A stretch of DNA of 64,000 nucleotides from Acorus gramineus (Eukaryota > Streptophyta > Magnoliopsida > Acorales > Acoraceae), in NCBI GenBank assembly GCA_030737835.1, contig JAUJYN010000075.1:44320-108319 (forward strand). The letters run 5' to 3'. The translations under genes were made by a program, and so were the position numbers. Below the pieces are notes generated by a model. The model had not been told where the DNA came from. It did no database searches and was given only the letters and a program-made list of their open reading frames with translations. Every line of letters begins with the position of its first letter. Position 1 is the first letter of the stretch. Of this stretch, positions 1-11,744 are shown one piece after another.

Positions 1-444
1 CAGTTTCCAGTAGTTCTTGATCTCGTTGTCTGTACGATTGGGGAGTCTTCCGGCGATGAGGGACCATCGGTTGCCCAAGAGGCTGTGGAGTCTTATGATT
101 AGGTCGTCTTCTTCAGGGGTGATGTTCCCTCTCTTGATGTCTGGTCTCAGGTAGTTCAACCACCTCAGTCTGCAACTCTTCCCACATCGGAGGAGACCTT
201 CATTGGTAAACAAATATGAAGAGGTTAGTTTGTTTGAAAGGAATATGTATTACGTCATGATAAGCCCTATATATGCAAGCAATGTTTTGGATGTCACACA
301 CACTTATATACCTGCTTCTTTGGGGAGGGCTTTCCAATTGCCTTCTCCATGAGAGTGAATGTATTGGATGAGCAATGCATCTTCTTTGGCAGTCCATGGA
401 CCTCTGTGCAACCCTACCTTTGCACAACATGGTGCTCTCCCCAT
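1..444 (-). CDS. R2R3-MYB transcription factor, MYB-A (partial, 3' part outside window)
   Basis: Read on the minus strand as exon 1 at 444-312 and exon 2 from 197 to beyond position 1. The start is the [10 protein letters not shown], typical of R2R3-MYBs, and exon 1 is exactly the usual 133 bp. The intron (311-198) has a GT donor and AG acceptor and splits the Ala-Gly codons as in the family. R2 has Trp17, Trp37 and Trp57. R3 has Ile70 in place of the first Trp, then Trp89 and Trp108. The R3 signature [DE]Lx2[RK]x3Lx6Lx3R, which binds R-like bHLH partners, is complete (Asp76 to Arg95). The usual second R3 intron is absent. The family comprises nuclear DNA-binding regulators; this sequence looks closest to flavonoid-type MYBs, which is an inference. 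Residue 98 is Asn where most R2R3-MYBs have Gly. The C-terminal regulatory region is outside the window. Confidence 0.9.
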
Positions 445-461
445 CTCAAATTAGTCTCTTT

Positions 462-464
<3 letters not shown>

Positions 465-499
<35 letters not shown>
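465..499. repeat. (AG)n microsatellite in the MYB-A 5' UTR
   Basis: An uninterrupted run of about 17 AG units begins about 20 bp upstream of the MYB-A start codon. It is (CT)n on the transcribed strand. MYB-C has a shorter (CT)n at the same place (59,759-59,773), so the CT-rich leader is probably ancestral. Confidence 0.85.
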
Positions 500-500
<1 letters not shown>

Positions 501-573
501 GAAAATAGGGAAGATAGTGTATGTTTTTTTGTAGGTAGTTTAAGGTTTGATTTGATTGGAAGAAACTTTCACA

Positions 574-586
574 TAAATATATATAG
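574..586 (-). promoter_or_regulatory. Putative TATA box of MYB-A
   Basis: On the minus strand CTATATATATTTA lies about 130-140 bp upstream of the ATG. MYB-B and MYB-C have TATA-like sequences at about 145 and 105 bp from their starts. It is called on position and sequence only. Confidence 0.5.
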
Positions 587-599
587 GGTTCAAAATAAT

Positions 600-2833
600 A
601 ACTTAATTTGTATAGAAGTGCTCGAGTCCAGTGGACCGTAGCTAATTCATTTACACACGTTCATCATGTTTTGGATGGTGGGTCAATATTTTCAACTACA
701 AATGTTTAATTACTTTGATGAACATGTAAAGATACCTTTAAAGTGCATAATTTCATGAAACCCACACCCCCTGAAGTATATTTTAAATCACACATGTGTG
801 AGGGAGAAAAAGGGCAACAGATGAGACAATCCAACATCATGTCCCATAACTAAAGTTTCATTTATGTTGAATAATTTAAGTGTATGCATCTCTGATTTGA
901 ATCTGTATTTACCACACAGAAGATCCCGATCCTGATTTGTTTGATTATTATAAATTCCATAGATTTTCAAACTTTGTTTTAAGTTCTTAGCCTTGTTCGA
1001 TGCATACATACTCTCCATGTATGCTGATGAGGGAGAGAACATGGTGAAGGCTGGGATGGTTTTATTGAATAATTTTTTTCTAGAATATATGTACTTCATT
1101 AAGTGGTAATTTCTTCCAATTATTTGATGTTATATATACAGTTTGTTAGACATCGTAAAATTGCATGCTGTACACTAACATACACAGTTTTATCCTATGA
1201 GCATCCTCAGAGAGATAAAGAATAATCTATAAGTACTGCTGGATCTGAATTCAATTCTATTGGATTGATCAGTTATTCTATTGGATCGATCAGTTTGGAC
1301 TGAACTTGAGCTCGCACTTCTGTTGGAAATTCTGAATGTTATGTTATAGCCAGCTGTCTCACCTTTTTTTGGGAATTCTGAATGTTATGTCACTTACATC
1401 CTTTTGTTTTACTATACCTAATTACTGGCTAATGGCGTTTGGTGGTGGTTTCTAATAAGGAAAATGTTCTAATTGCCTTTTACAGTCCTCCAAAATGCAA
1501 TCCACCCATTTTTTTTTTTTTCAAAATAAATATTTTATCCCACGAGTTACCTACTCTATCAAAATGTGACGTATATATATGTTCCAATGAATTTCATGAT
1601 ATAATTATATATAAAAAATGAGAACAAAATTTGAACTATGTATATACTTCATTATAGTGAGTGGAAGGGGGCTAACGAGACGTATGAGAATGCATTTAAG
1701 AATGTACAAATGACTTAGTGAAACAATCATCTTCTATGACTTTCGTGGTGATGCATGCTGATTTAACTAGGTAATCTCTCCCTGGACCTCAAAATTACTA
1801 CTTGTATTTTTCTTGTACAGCATAGGTTTTTTTTTTTTTGTACATTTATTTATTTATTGGAAATACACATATGAAATTATTAATTAAAAAAACATATATA
1901 TTTAGTTTCACAGTAGTCTTATTTTGTCCAAAGTTCCGTTCTGGTGTAGGTTCGAGAAATAGTGATAATCTTGCATGCATTTTAATTAAGCACATCTTTT
2001 GAATAACATAATTCACATAGCTTTTTAAATTGAAAAAGTATATGTGTGAGTCTGAGAAAACACAATCAGATGTGTGTGTTTGAATCCAACTTTAACAATA
2101 ATAAGACTATAAAATACAAAATTAGCCTAAAAATCCTAACACTAAGAGGTGTGATATATAGCAGGGAAAAGGAGAGACACCAGGGGAGGTCCAATTTTTT
2201 TGGTAGAAAAATTTTATTTTTTATATATATATATTTTTTTTTGGGACTGATTTAAGCATGCATTCATTTGCAGTCTTGTTTATATGATACAGGAGGGAAA
2301 TAGGGAGGCACCTGGATGCTATTTGAATGGAAGAAAACTATAAAACAAAAATTAATTAATCTGTTTGCTCACTTTTTTCTAAACAATTTTAAAATATTAT
2401 ATTTGTGTTAAGATTCCCAGTTCTTTGACGATTGGGTACAAAAGCCATTTGTTCAAATAGTTTTTGGTGCAGCATGCTATTGTCAGAGTAGTACAATCTT
2501 TTCTCTATTAGAGAATCCCAACAATTCTATCATTTCCAATTAATTGGATTTATGAATCATAAAAATATAATATTTCAAATTATATCGATAAAAGAGTTTA
2601 TGTCAAACGCCAAAATCAATTAGTTTAGTGATTTTAAAAAAAGAGGTGTTCTTACTAATAACACACCACGAAGGTGCCAAGAAAAATCACATCCAACGAA
2701 ATGCCAAAAGTTTTGGCATTATCCACGTGACTTGCTTTTACTGATCACACGGGTGATGTTCTGGTTTGACAATAATTATGAGACATGTGGATTGGGGCTA
2801 ATTTATCCCGTTTGATAACGCTATCCCATTCGG
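600..2833. other. Intergenic AT-rich DNA, no gene seen
   Basis: No coding region, RNA gene or complete element was recognised. There are two short local duplications: a 22-bp ATTGGATxGATCAGTT repeat near 1,257-1,293, and AATTCTGAATGTTATGT at about 1,328 and 1,373. The small ORFs here have no recognisable motifs. Confidence 0.6.
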
Positions 2834-3278
2834 TAACGCAGATTGGAACGGTGAGAAAAGATTCAACAAGCACTGAGATCTTAAAGTTTTTTGAATCAAC
2901 GTATAATCTTTAAATTCACAAGAAAGAAAATTTAAAAAAAACAAAAAAAATTGAAATATTGTTGATAAGAAACTAAAAACCCTAGGTTACAAGTCTATTA
3001 TTTATAACTAATTTTTCTTTTTCTATAAGATCCTAAATGATAATAGGAATTGATAGAAATCGATTCCAATCTGTTATGACTGAGATATCACAAATTTAAT
3101 TTAAAAATTAAAAAAAAAAGGAATTTAAAGGCTTAAAAAAAAAGGAATTTTCGAAAACTAAGAATTGGTAACTAATTCAGAAGATCTCCTCATGCGATTC
3201 CGAGATAGTGACCCTTAATTTGTAATTAATTTGATAGACCTCTTTTCTTGGTCTCATCTACATAATCTGTCTTAAAAA
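2834..3278 (-). mobile_element. Decayed solo LTR of the same gypsy family as 4,819-7,177
   Basis: The segment aligns along its length with the LTRs of the nearby gag-bearing element. It shares the TAACGCAG edge, the stretch on GATTCAACxAGCxxTGAGATCT, the block GGAATTGATAGAAATCxATTCC, the AGAAGATCTxCTC block and the final GACCTCTTTTxxTGGTCTCATCT. It is much more diverged than the two LTRs of that element are from each other, so it is an older relic. No internal sequence adjoins it. Confidence 0.7.
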
Positions 3279-3299
3279 GGATATAAAAATAATGAAACA

Positions 3300-3631
3300 A
3301 AAGGTGTGTTCGTGTGAAAGGGAAAGTGGTGGAAAGTGAAAAAAATTTCTTTGACAAACCAAAAATCTAGTATTTGTGCCAAACAATGGAAAGAAAAAAA
3401 AATTCATCACTTTCTCTCTTATATTTTGTCTTATTAAAAAAGTGAAAAATATTTCACTTTCCCATGGGTGATAATTTGAAAAAAAGTAATGGAAAATTTT
3501 TCTACCACATACACAAACACCATAAAAATTGGTCAAATGAAATTTTCTTTTTACTTTCTATCACTTTTCCTTTGACTCAAATTATCTCACTTTCTTTCAC
3601 TTTCCATTCAAATTTGTACACAAACACTACA
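3300..3631. mobile_element. Possible MITE with imperfect terminal inverted repeats
   Basis: The left end GGTGTGTTCGTGTG and the right end, read in reverse complement as GTAGTGTTTGTGTAC, are imperfect inverted repeats. Both arms are rich in GGAAAGTG or CACTTTCC. The target duplication is not clear. No coding capacity. Confidence 0.35.
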
Positions 3632-4818
3632 TCCAAAGAGCATGTGTTGGTTTCGATTTTGAAATGAAATTAAATAGAGATTTTTCATTCCACCTAAAAG
3701 GCTAGAATAACATTTATCTCCACTTTTATTCAGATTTTGACATATATAAACATAAACAAAAAAAAATGATAGAATTTTTATCCTATAAAATTAAAATAAC
3801 TAATCCTAAAAATCTTAATATCTTGTCAGACTAGCCATATAGCGAGTAGATGCTAAAATAATGCAACCCATCTATCACAAAGCTGGTCTGACCTATTGAA
3901 AGTAATGTCATGCGAGGTGGATCCTGCTCAAGAACCAATGGATCATGGACAAAAAAGCTTGAATCCAAGCACAGCCGACCAGGGTGAGATCCAACTAATC
4001 AATAGAGCTGGAAACAAGCACTTTTAGACATAAAAAATTAATGGGTTAAAGACATATACATCATTAATGTTCTCTTAAACATCAAAAGACAAAGTAATCC
4101 CAGTGAAGATCAAATCCATGTAAGATTATTATGTTTTTTTATTCCCATAGGATACTGTTTGGAAAGTGTAAATTTTAAAAAAATGCGGACAATTTAATGA
4201 GTCTTTCATGGTACAGATTAGGTTTAACTAGGATAGGTTGGGTTATGATTAATCTTTGTTCAAATTAAGGATGTATGTGGATTTTTGTGAGTTTTGAAGA
4301 ACTTGTATGTTTGTCCCAACTTTGACAATGATTTATATGGGATTACTCATATTTGCAAGGACGTGAATGTGTTATGCATTGTAAGATATCTTACATTCTA
4401 ACATTAAAGGCATGTTTACGAAGGCCTAGGGTCAAACCGAATTTTTTATAGCGGCAATTTGTAACTTTGATTTATTGTACCATATTTATTTAGTTTCTTT
4501 CTTGTTTAAGTTTAATAGAGAGATTTTTTTTTTCTGTGGGAGGCGGCCATTTTGTGGTTTTAATTTGTACTCTGAGTGAAAGGGACGGTGCTAAGTAAGG
4601 GGAGATTGAGAGTTTTTTTTTACCTCAATTTGATATTTATAGTGAATTATTTTCTGTTATCCTCCATGGATGTACGCATATTTTGCATAATCATATAAAT
4701 CTATATATTCTTTTGTGTGATATTTTGTTCTTTTGATCGTGATCAATAGGTGTTGAAAACATCATGTTTATATGCCTATTGACGTAATGCATTTACATGT
4801 TAATATCGTATTAGGGAT
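3632..4818. other. Intergenic DNA, no gene seen
   Basis: AT-rich sequence without recognised coding regions, RNA genes or element ends. Confidence 0.6.
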
Positions 4819-5327
4819 TAACGCAGCGAAAAACTGATAAAAAGATCCAACCAGCGTTGAGATCTCATAAGCTCCTTGAATCCACAAGGAAGAAAGCCCC
4901 AAAATACAGAAAATTCGAAATATTATTGATAAAAAATTGTCAACCCTAGATTACAAGTCTGCTATTTATACTAATAACATAAAATTAAAAAATTACTAAA
5001 AATAGTAAAATTCAAAAACTAATTTTTCTGATTCTATGAGATCTTCAATGATCATAGGAATTGATAGAAATCAATTCCGATCTGTTATGATTGAGATATC
5101 ACAAATCTAAAACTTACTAAAAATAGTAAAATCGCTAATTTAAAGGCCTAAATGAATTAATTTTAAAAAATAAGAATTGTTAGTTGTGTAACAACTAATC
5201 CAGAAGATCTTCTCGATATATTTCACCATGTAAATTTTCGTGCGATTATGAGATCGTGACTATTGATTTGTAATTTATTTGGTAGACCTCTTTTGGTGGT
5301 CTCATCTGCATATTCTGTCCTACATCA
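4819..5327 (-). repeat. 3' LTR of the gypsy element
   Basis: Direct repeat of 6,670-7,177, with outer edge TAACGCAG and inner edge TACATCA on the plus strand. Read on the minus strand it runs TGATGTA to CGTTA. Confidence 0.85.
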
Positions 5328-5985
5328 TACTCCTCTCTTCAAAAGAACTCGTCCTCGAGTTCTTCCGTTCTTCAATTGATGTTTCCTTGTATTTCACCTT
5401 TGGCAAGAGAAGAGACGTTTTCTTGACTTCAAATTTATTCTCAATAAAATCGATCATGTAGAAAGTTGAATGCACCTCAATTTGTAGCCCAAATTTCTTC
5501 ACCATTGTAGTAGCCGCAAAGTCTTCATCGTTATCATTGTTGATGATGGCATCCAAAACACTTTTGTTGATGATGCATATATCCTGCAACACGAGCTTTT
5601 GTAGGGGCTCTTCCATCTTGGGGGTCACCGCTATGGACCGTGGAAATAACTCCTTTTGTTCTCCTCTCATGACATCTTTTGAATCACCAGAAAGAACAAC
5701 ATCCTTTGCTTCTTTATTGCTCATGTTCTCATCAATCTCTGGTCAAACGATGAAGTTGACCTGCTCTCCTTCATCTTCTACGAACTCGGTGCCATCATAT
5801 ATATCATCAATTTCTGGTTCAGCTAAAACTTTGCTCTCTTGTTGATTTTGATTTGAGCAAAATTCTGGTTCATTGGAATCTTCACACTTCTCTGATGATG
5901 GTAGATCATAAGGGTTGGCCCTCGAATCATCCCCATCTTTTGGAGGACTTGCTCTTATCATCTCTTGCGCCTTTGATATCTCCGG

Positions 5986-6639
5986 TCATGATTTTACCCT
6001 TACGGTTTGACGACAAGTTTGATACAATTGGGGTAAATACCGTTCATAATTTCGTGGCAGAAATTGATCCATGAGGAGCTCTTTCATCCTCCTCCACGTA
6101 CGAACAAATGATCTTCCTTGCCGTTGTCGAGTTTTCTGAAATTGGTCCCACCAAGCGGCGGCACCACTTTTTAATCGAAACGCCACTAATTTGACCATCT
6201 TCTCCTCTGGAACCTCCATCATCTCAAAGAATCTCTCGACCTCTGAGATCCAATCAAGGAAGTCTTGAATCTGCATATTACCATTGAAATATGGAATATC
6301 CGCCTTCAATCGGTAATCATTGTATTTCATGCGCCGCCTCCCCGGCTGATATCCATGAAGTCCATTACATTCATCCTCCGAGTCTTCCTCATCATCAAGT
6401 TGATAACGAGTGGGACGTCGAACGATGTTTTGAGCAATAGGTCGGCCTTGGGCAACTCCCTCGGCGCGTCTCCTATCACCTTCAGGATGTCTGTTATTGG
6501 CGTTGAGGTTCAGGCCAGCGATCATCGTGCGAATCTCTCGCATCTGATCGCGCTGTTCCTTGATCGCCTTCCGCACATCCTCCAATCCACGACCAGCGTC
6601 ATTAGATTGGTTGTCTCCCCCTCCATTATTTGCCATCAC
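5986..6639 (-). CDS. Retrotransposon gag domain of the gypsy element
   Basis: A 217-residue open frame begins about 30 bp downstream of the primer-binding site. An N-terminal coiled-coil-like stretch with a Gln/Arg-rich segment (around residues 20-45) is followed by an acidic patch. The rest is a typical plant Retrotrans_gag domain, with the motifs [21 protein letters not shown] and [11 protein letters not shown]. Known gag proteins of this family form the particle that packages element RNA. As a fossil it is described only by extent and family. Confidence 0.85.
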   Translation of the reverse strand: MMANNGGGDNQSNDAGRGLEDVRKAIKEQRDQMREIRTMIAGLNLNANNRHPEGDRRRAEGVAQGRPIAQNIVRRPTRYQLDDEEDSEDECNGLHGYQPGRRRMKYNDYRLKADIPYFNGNMQIQDFLDWISEVERFFEMMEVPEEKMVKLVAFRLKSGAAAWWDQFQKTRQRQGRSFVRTWRRMKELLMDQFLPRNYERYLPQLYQTCRQTVRVKS

Positions 6640-6655
6640 AACAAGGCAAATCCTC

Positions 6656-6667
6656 GCTCTGATACCA
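6656..6667 (-). other. Primer-binding site complementary to initiator tRNA-Met
   Basis: TGGTATCAGAGC on the minus strand lies two bases inside the 5' LTR. It fixes the orientation of the element. Confidence 0.85.
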
Positions 6668-6669
6668 CC

Positions 6670-7177
6670 TAACGCAGCGAAAAACGGATAAAAGATCCAA
6701 CCAGCGTTGAGATCTCATAAGCTCCTTGAATCCACAAGGAAGAAAGCCCCAAAATAGAGGAAATTCAAAATATTATTGATAAAAAACTGTCAACCTTAGA
6801 TTACAAGTCTGCTATTTATACTAATAACATAAAATTAAAAAATTACTAAAAATAGTAAAATTCAAAAACTAATTTTTCTGATTCTATGAGATCCTCAATG
6901 ATCATAGGAATTGATAGAAATCAATTCCGATCTGTTATGATTGAGATATCACAAATCTAAAACTTACTAAAAATAGTAAAATCGCTAATTTAAATGCCTA
7001 AATGAATTAATTTTAAAAAATAAGAATTGTTAGTTGTGTAACAACTAATCCAGAAGATCTCCTCGATATATTTCACCATATAAAATTTCGTGCGATTCTG
7101 AGATCGTGACCATTGATTTGTAATTTATTTGATGGACCTCTTTTGATGGTCCCATCTGTATATTCTGTCATACATCA
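6670..7177 (-). repeat. 5' LTR of the gypsy element
   Basis: About 508 bp, about 96% identical to 4,819-5,327. It adjoins the primer-binding site on its left and the flank AGGAT on its right. Confidence 0.85.
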
Positions 7178-9357
7178 AGGATCGACAAGAACAAACACTC
7201 ACAATCAAATTTTTTTTTTCTTGGTAACAGTGTATTACTATTGGGGTCAAAATGGCATGTAGTAATATAATGACGTGAAAACTCTTCATGTGCAAGAGAG
7301 AAACGCTTCATCGTTTTCAAAATTATATGTAGTAATAGTGCTTTGGTCAAAATGCAACCAAATTGGTAGATGTACTATTCTCTCTAGTAATAGTGCTCAT
7401 GTCTTCTTTTTGTTTTGATAAATGCATGTAGTTCTGGTCGACAAGTTGTAATTTTTTATTTTTTTTACTCTATTTTTTCTCTTATCTCAATTCAAACATG
7501 TTCTATCTTAATCTTTGAGAATAAAATATCTTTAAGAATAAAATATGACTACATTTTCTTAAGAAAATTTAGTGCTCAAGTCTGGGTGAGAACAACAACA
7601 AATGCATGTGTGAAACGTGGAGATGAATGCATATTTATTGAGTATGGGTTCTAGTTGATCTTGCTCCGATCCAAAGCTAATTGAAGTGTTACATTGTCCG
7701 TAAAAGTTAAAAGGAGTAGAATTATATACTAACCCTTTTTTGTAAAATTTAGTTTTAAAGTTATCGAAAGAGCAGGGGCAGAACTAGGATTTAGAATAAA
7801 AGGGGTTAAGATTTGCACTTGTTTATCCTTTGGCACGTGTAGCCTTTGAAAAAGATACGAGCTTTTTCTTCTACAAAAAGTATTTGTAAAAAATATAAAT
7901 ATACAAAAACATGATAATTTGAAAGTAAAAATCAAAATGCATGGTGAGGTTTTTTAATCCAAAATTGTGATTTCTTTGTTCTTCAAAACTATAGATAAAA
8001 AGTTTCCTTGAAAATAATGTTTTTCTCAAAATTTTCAAAAAAATAAAATAAAATCAACAGCTCCAAATCTTGAAAATTTCATTGGATATTGATGCACTAG
8101 GTCCGTTTTGGAGTCTCATTTGCAATTCTCATGATGAGAGCGGGAGCATATGAAATTAACTAACATAATATATACTTCTCTATCTCAATATGCATTCTAT
8201 TATTAAAAAAAAAAGCATTTGATTCATATGAGTATGTATTTCATTTTTTATAAATGAATGTACTTCATTAATTAGTTATATATATACTTTACAAAAATTT
8301 AAAACACGTTCAACCTACAAAAGAAATCAAATACAACATTTTTAAATTTCAATGCTAATTAACTTTATTACATTATCAAACAATTATTTTTTGAACCATA
8401 TAACCAAAAACTATTATATGCAGTGCAGCCCTGCGTGCAACTCCGTGCCCAATCCACATCGTCCACACTGTTTTTCTTTTTCTTTAAAAAAATTATACAC
8501 TTTCCAATTGAAGTACATATATATTAGTATATGAAATGAAGTATATTGAAATAAAACATGATATTTTTTTTAATTTTTGAAAAATGTTAAAAAAAATTGA
8601 TTTTCATATAAAATGATAGAACTCATACATTATGATATCACAACATATCATAATACGAGTTCTACCACAGTATACTACCCTATTGTGGTGTATGAGACTG
8701 TCGACAGAGCTACAATATGAACTAAATGAATCAATTATCGGTTTTAATATAAGAAATAGCCATTTTGTTAAACACACTGAATTCCTTTATACAGTCCGTA
8801 AATGAATGAACTCCATATAATTTATTGAATATAATGGATATATATAACATCATATATACTTATAAATAAAAAACAAAAACAAAAACGAAAAACAAAAGAC
8901 ATATATAACATATAAGTTAATTCACTTCGTGAGGCTTGGGTTGAAGGGGATGAATGACATCTTGGACTGTGCTTCCATCCTTTAACCTAAGCAGACTGAA
9001 GGGGATACAAAATTTGATTAACAATATTAAAAAATGCATATTTATTTATTATATAATAATAATGTAAAATAGTATCCAATTTTCATTTCCAGTAAACTGC
9101 AAAAGGAAAGTGCTTTACATGTTCATCCAAATGAATATTCAATCAAAGTTGACAAAAAAAATGAAGCACATTTACATGATCATGCAAATGAATATTTATC
9201 ACTAAACATTTGATTTCTCAGTTAAATCACTTTCGGGTTTCAGAAAATAATAATAATAATAATAATAATATGAAGAAGAAGAAGCAGCAGAAAGGGAAGC
9301 GGCCAGATAGCACATAATGTTGTGTTGGCCCAAACCCCATGAGCCTATGGAAAATGG
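7178..9357. other. Intergenic AT-rich DNA, no gene seen
   Basis: No coding region was recognised. An (AAT)n microsatellite lies at 9,246-9,270. Around 8,545-8,705 there is a stretch weakly resembling the flanks of the hAT-type element at 13,495 (both contain CTCATAC followed by a TATCA-rich palindrome), so it may be another old repeat. Confidence 0.55.
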
Positions 9358-9632
9358 TAGATTCAGTTCTTTTTACAATCTAAAACGCAAATCACATATA
9401 TTTTTTTTAAAAAAAATTTATTAACATCATCTAACAAGATATATGTTTTGATCGAAAGTTTATATCTCTCCATTTCGAGTTAATTTAGTTGAGTGAAACC
9501 ATTTTTAGTAAATGTAAAAAAAAAAAATTAACGAGGTATATACATTATCTAACGAAGCATAAGATTCATTAAATTTCTAATAATGTATATAAGACTATAC
9601 GTTAGACTATAAAAAAGACAGAGTGTATCTAT
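9358..9632. mobile_element. MITE, local family copy 1
   Basis: The ends (AGATTCAG and ACAATCTAAAACGC, inverted against the right end near GTTAGACTAT and GACAGAGTGTATC) match the better-preserved copy at 40,262-40,529. The middle shares a stretch around ATATATGTTTTGAT, CCATTTTTAGTAA and an ACATxATCTAACG block. Noncoding. Confidence 0.5.
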
Positions 9633-11163
9633 TTAAAATAGGAACTTTGTTTTAAAAAAAAAGTACACACCAACTATAAAGAGGAGGCTGAATCATTGGA
9701 CCAAGGCTGAATAGGGTTGTTTCTGGTTTATCTTCAAAAACATGATGCTGCTTGCGAGAAGTTATGAATAAGCTTTTCAGTATGGAAGAAATGATGGGCA
9801 GAGATACTCCCACCACCTAAATTATATGTCCCACCACCCTTTTAAACCCCCCACCTCCCATTTTGATTTTCACTACACCCTCCTCCTAATAAATACCCAC
9901 TTAATAGATCACAAACCCCACCACCTACCATAATTGCACACAGCAACCTCTCTCTTCTTCCCCTTCTCTTCTCTGTTTTCTACTTTTCTTTCCAACTGAG
10001 GGCTTCTTCCTTAGGCACCGTGAGCCCTCCGTCAGGCAGCCCTGAACCCACCTTTAGCGCGCATCGCCATTCTCGTTGTCTCCTACCACAGCCCTCCCCA
10101 TCGTCACCTCGTGACCTCTCAAAGTGAAAAAAACGGGTATTTGATTTTTCATTTCTCCTTTATATGAATGGTATTGGTGATTCATTAGTTGTTTTCATTG
10201 ATTTTTTACTATTGTAAAATTATTGGAATTTTTTGTTAGAAAGTTAGGGTTTTGATAGGAAGCTAGGATATTTAAAGTGAGATGTATGGTTTAGGCTCAA
10301 TTTTTTTTTCTTTTTTTTTCATTCAAAGATATGATTGTGATTGAATTTTCATTTATTTGGTTTAAACTGTATATTACTAAGTATGGGATTTTTTTATATA
10401 AAGTTAGGGTTTTGATAGTATGTTAGGGTAGTTTTGGGAAAATATATGATCCAGGGTCAATTTATTTTTTATTTTTGGATTCAAAAATATGATTGTGATT
10501 GCATTTGTTTAGTTTAAACCCTATATTTTATCATCATTGAACATGTTTAACTAGATCGGATTTGTTAGTTATTCAGAGGGATTTGTGGCGTGGGTAATAT
10601 GATTTTATAATGCCTTTAGTCATCAATCTGTTCTTTGTTTGTGTTAATGGATGCGTACATGAATCATCTTTTGTGATGTTTTTTGGTATTATTTGTTAAT
10701 TGTTATTGTGGGTTTATGTGATTCGTGTATTCTTTAAATGGTTGATTGAAATAATAATATGATTTCAAAGGAAATTCTTGGGTTAATGAACGTGTTAGGT
10801 TGAGTCTTCTTTTATTGAATTGTCAGGTTGATCTACTATGTGGATGGTTATTTGCTATAATTATATTAGTAGCCTAGAACTGGTTTGTTAGTGTTCCAAA
10901 TACCCATAGTGAGGGTTTGTTTATTTTATTTTTTTGATGATGAATCCATTAGAATGTGGATGGCTATCTCTGTCTTGTAGTCTAATTCTTTATCAAGTTG
11001 TTGTCATTAATGCTGACATTTACCAATTAATTGGGGGGGGGGGGGGGGCTAGGGAAGAGTCAATATTTTTGAGGTGCCAATGAGTTGGATATTTGATAGA
11101 TAGTAGGCGTTCTATCTATTATTTTTATATTTTTATATATTATTTGAACCAATAGCTCGCAAG

Positions 11164-11446
11164 ATGCCTTCGAAGCCACGCATTCCACAAATTGCTTCAA
11201 ATCGGAGACGACAATCTAAAAGACTCGTCAACGTCAGTCATCCCATACATTCAAGAAGTGGTATTAAATTCTCGAAATGTTGAGGTCGTACCACAAGAGG
11301 AAGATGAGAGGGAAGAAGTAGAGGTAGAAGCAGATTCAGATATTGATGAAGGTAGTATGAAGGGTCCTTTTCCTGGTGGTCCAGAAAATAATGAGCTTTT
11401 CATTGACCATCATTTTGTGTTTTCACCGCGCGATTTGTTGAAATGA
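11164..11446 (+). pseudogene. Fragment resembling the N-terminus of a plant mobile domain (MAIN/MAIL-like) protein
   Basis: An ATG at 11,164 opens a basic segment (MPSKPRIPQ, then an Arg/Lys run) that shifts frame into an acidic Glu/Asp-rich stretch (about 11,290-11,350) and then GPFPGGP followed by about 22 residues to a stop at 11,444-11,446. In plant mobile domain proteins a GPFPGGPxxxSLL motif starts the region before the conserved domain. Only this N-terminal part is present. Such genes are known passengers of MULEs, which fits its place inside one. The identification rests on one short motif, so it is tentative. Confidence 0.35.
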
Positions 11447-11744
11447 ATGTGTATTTAAGTAACAAAAATGGTTCGATCAATTGTGTATTATATGATTTTT
11501 GTAGGATCACTTGTTCAAATTCAATAACTTACTTTAAATAGTGTGGATGTTTACTTGAATGGTGGTATTGATGGCTTTTAATGTAAGTATGACTTTAAAG
11601 GTTTACCCATGTTTATCAGGGAATCATGTCAAAAGACGTGTGAATAATTCAACTATTGTTGAATTTGTGATTTTTTTTTCTTCTCATGTTTCATGAGGAA
11701 ATCTGATTGATGAAGCCAAACACATTACTATAACTCGTTACAGA

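Larger units (their letters stand above)
4819..7177 (-). mobile_element. Short gag-only Ty3/gypsy LTR element (TR-GAG type)
   Basis: Two direct repeats of about 508 bp flank 1.3 kb of internal sequence. On the minus strand the 5' LTR (7,177-6,670) is followed after two bases by TGGTATCAGAGC, the primer-binding site for initiator tRNA-Met. A purine-rich tract (GAAGAGAGGAG) precedes the 3' LTR (5,327-4,819). The internal region holds a gag domain and acidic sequence of the type that lies before protease in gypsy elements. No reverse transcriptase or integrase region is present. Flanks GGGAT and AGGAT are a 5-bp target duplication with one difference. The LTRs differ at roughly 20-25 sites (about 95-96% identical), suggesting one to two million years at commonly used plant rates. 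Confidence 0.85.

Noticed and set aside
200-430. 76-residue minus-strand ORF over MYB-A exon 1
   Set aside because: It is a shadow frame of exon 1 and the intron. The MGRAPCC frame with proper splice sites explains the region.
5320-5961. ORFs downstream of gag in the gypsy element as separate host genes
   Set aside because: They lie inside the element between gag and the 3' LTR and read like acidic gypsy polyprotein linker sequence.
6655-6668. Sequence resembling part of a tRNA gene (TGGTATCAGAGC), also at 44,376-44,387
   Set aside because: Each is a retroelement primer-binding site next to an LTR. No cloverleaf surrounds them.
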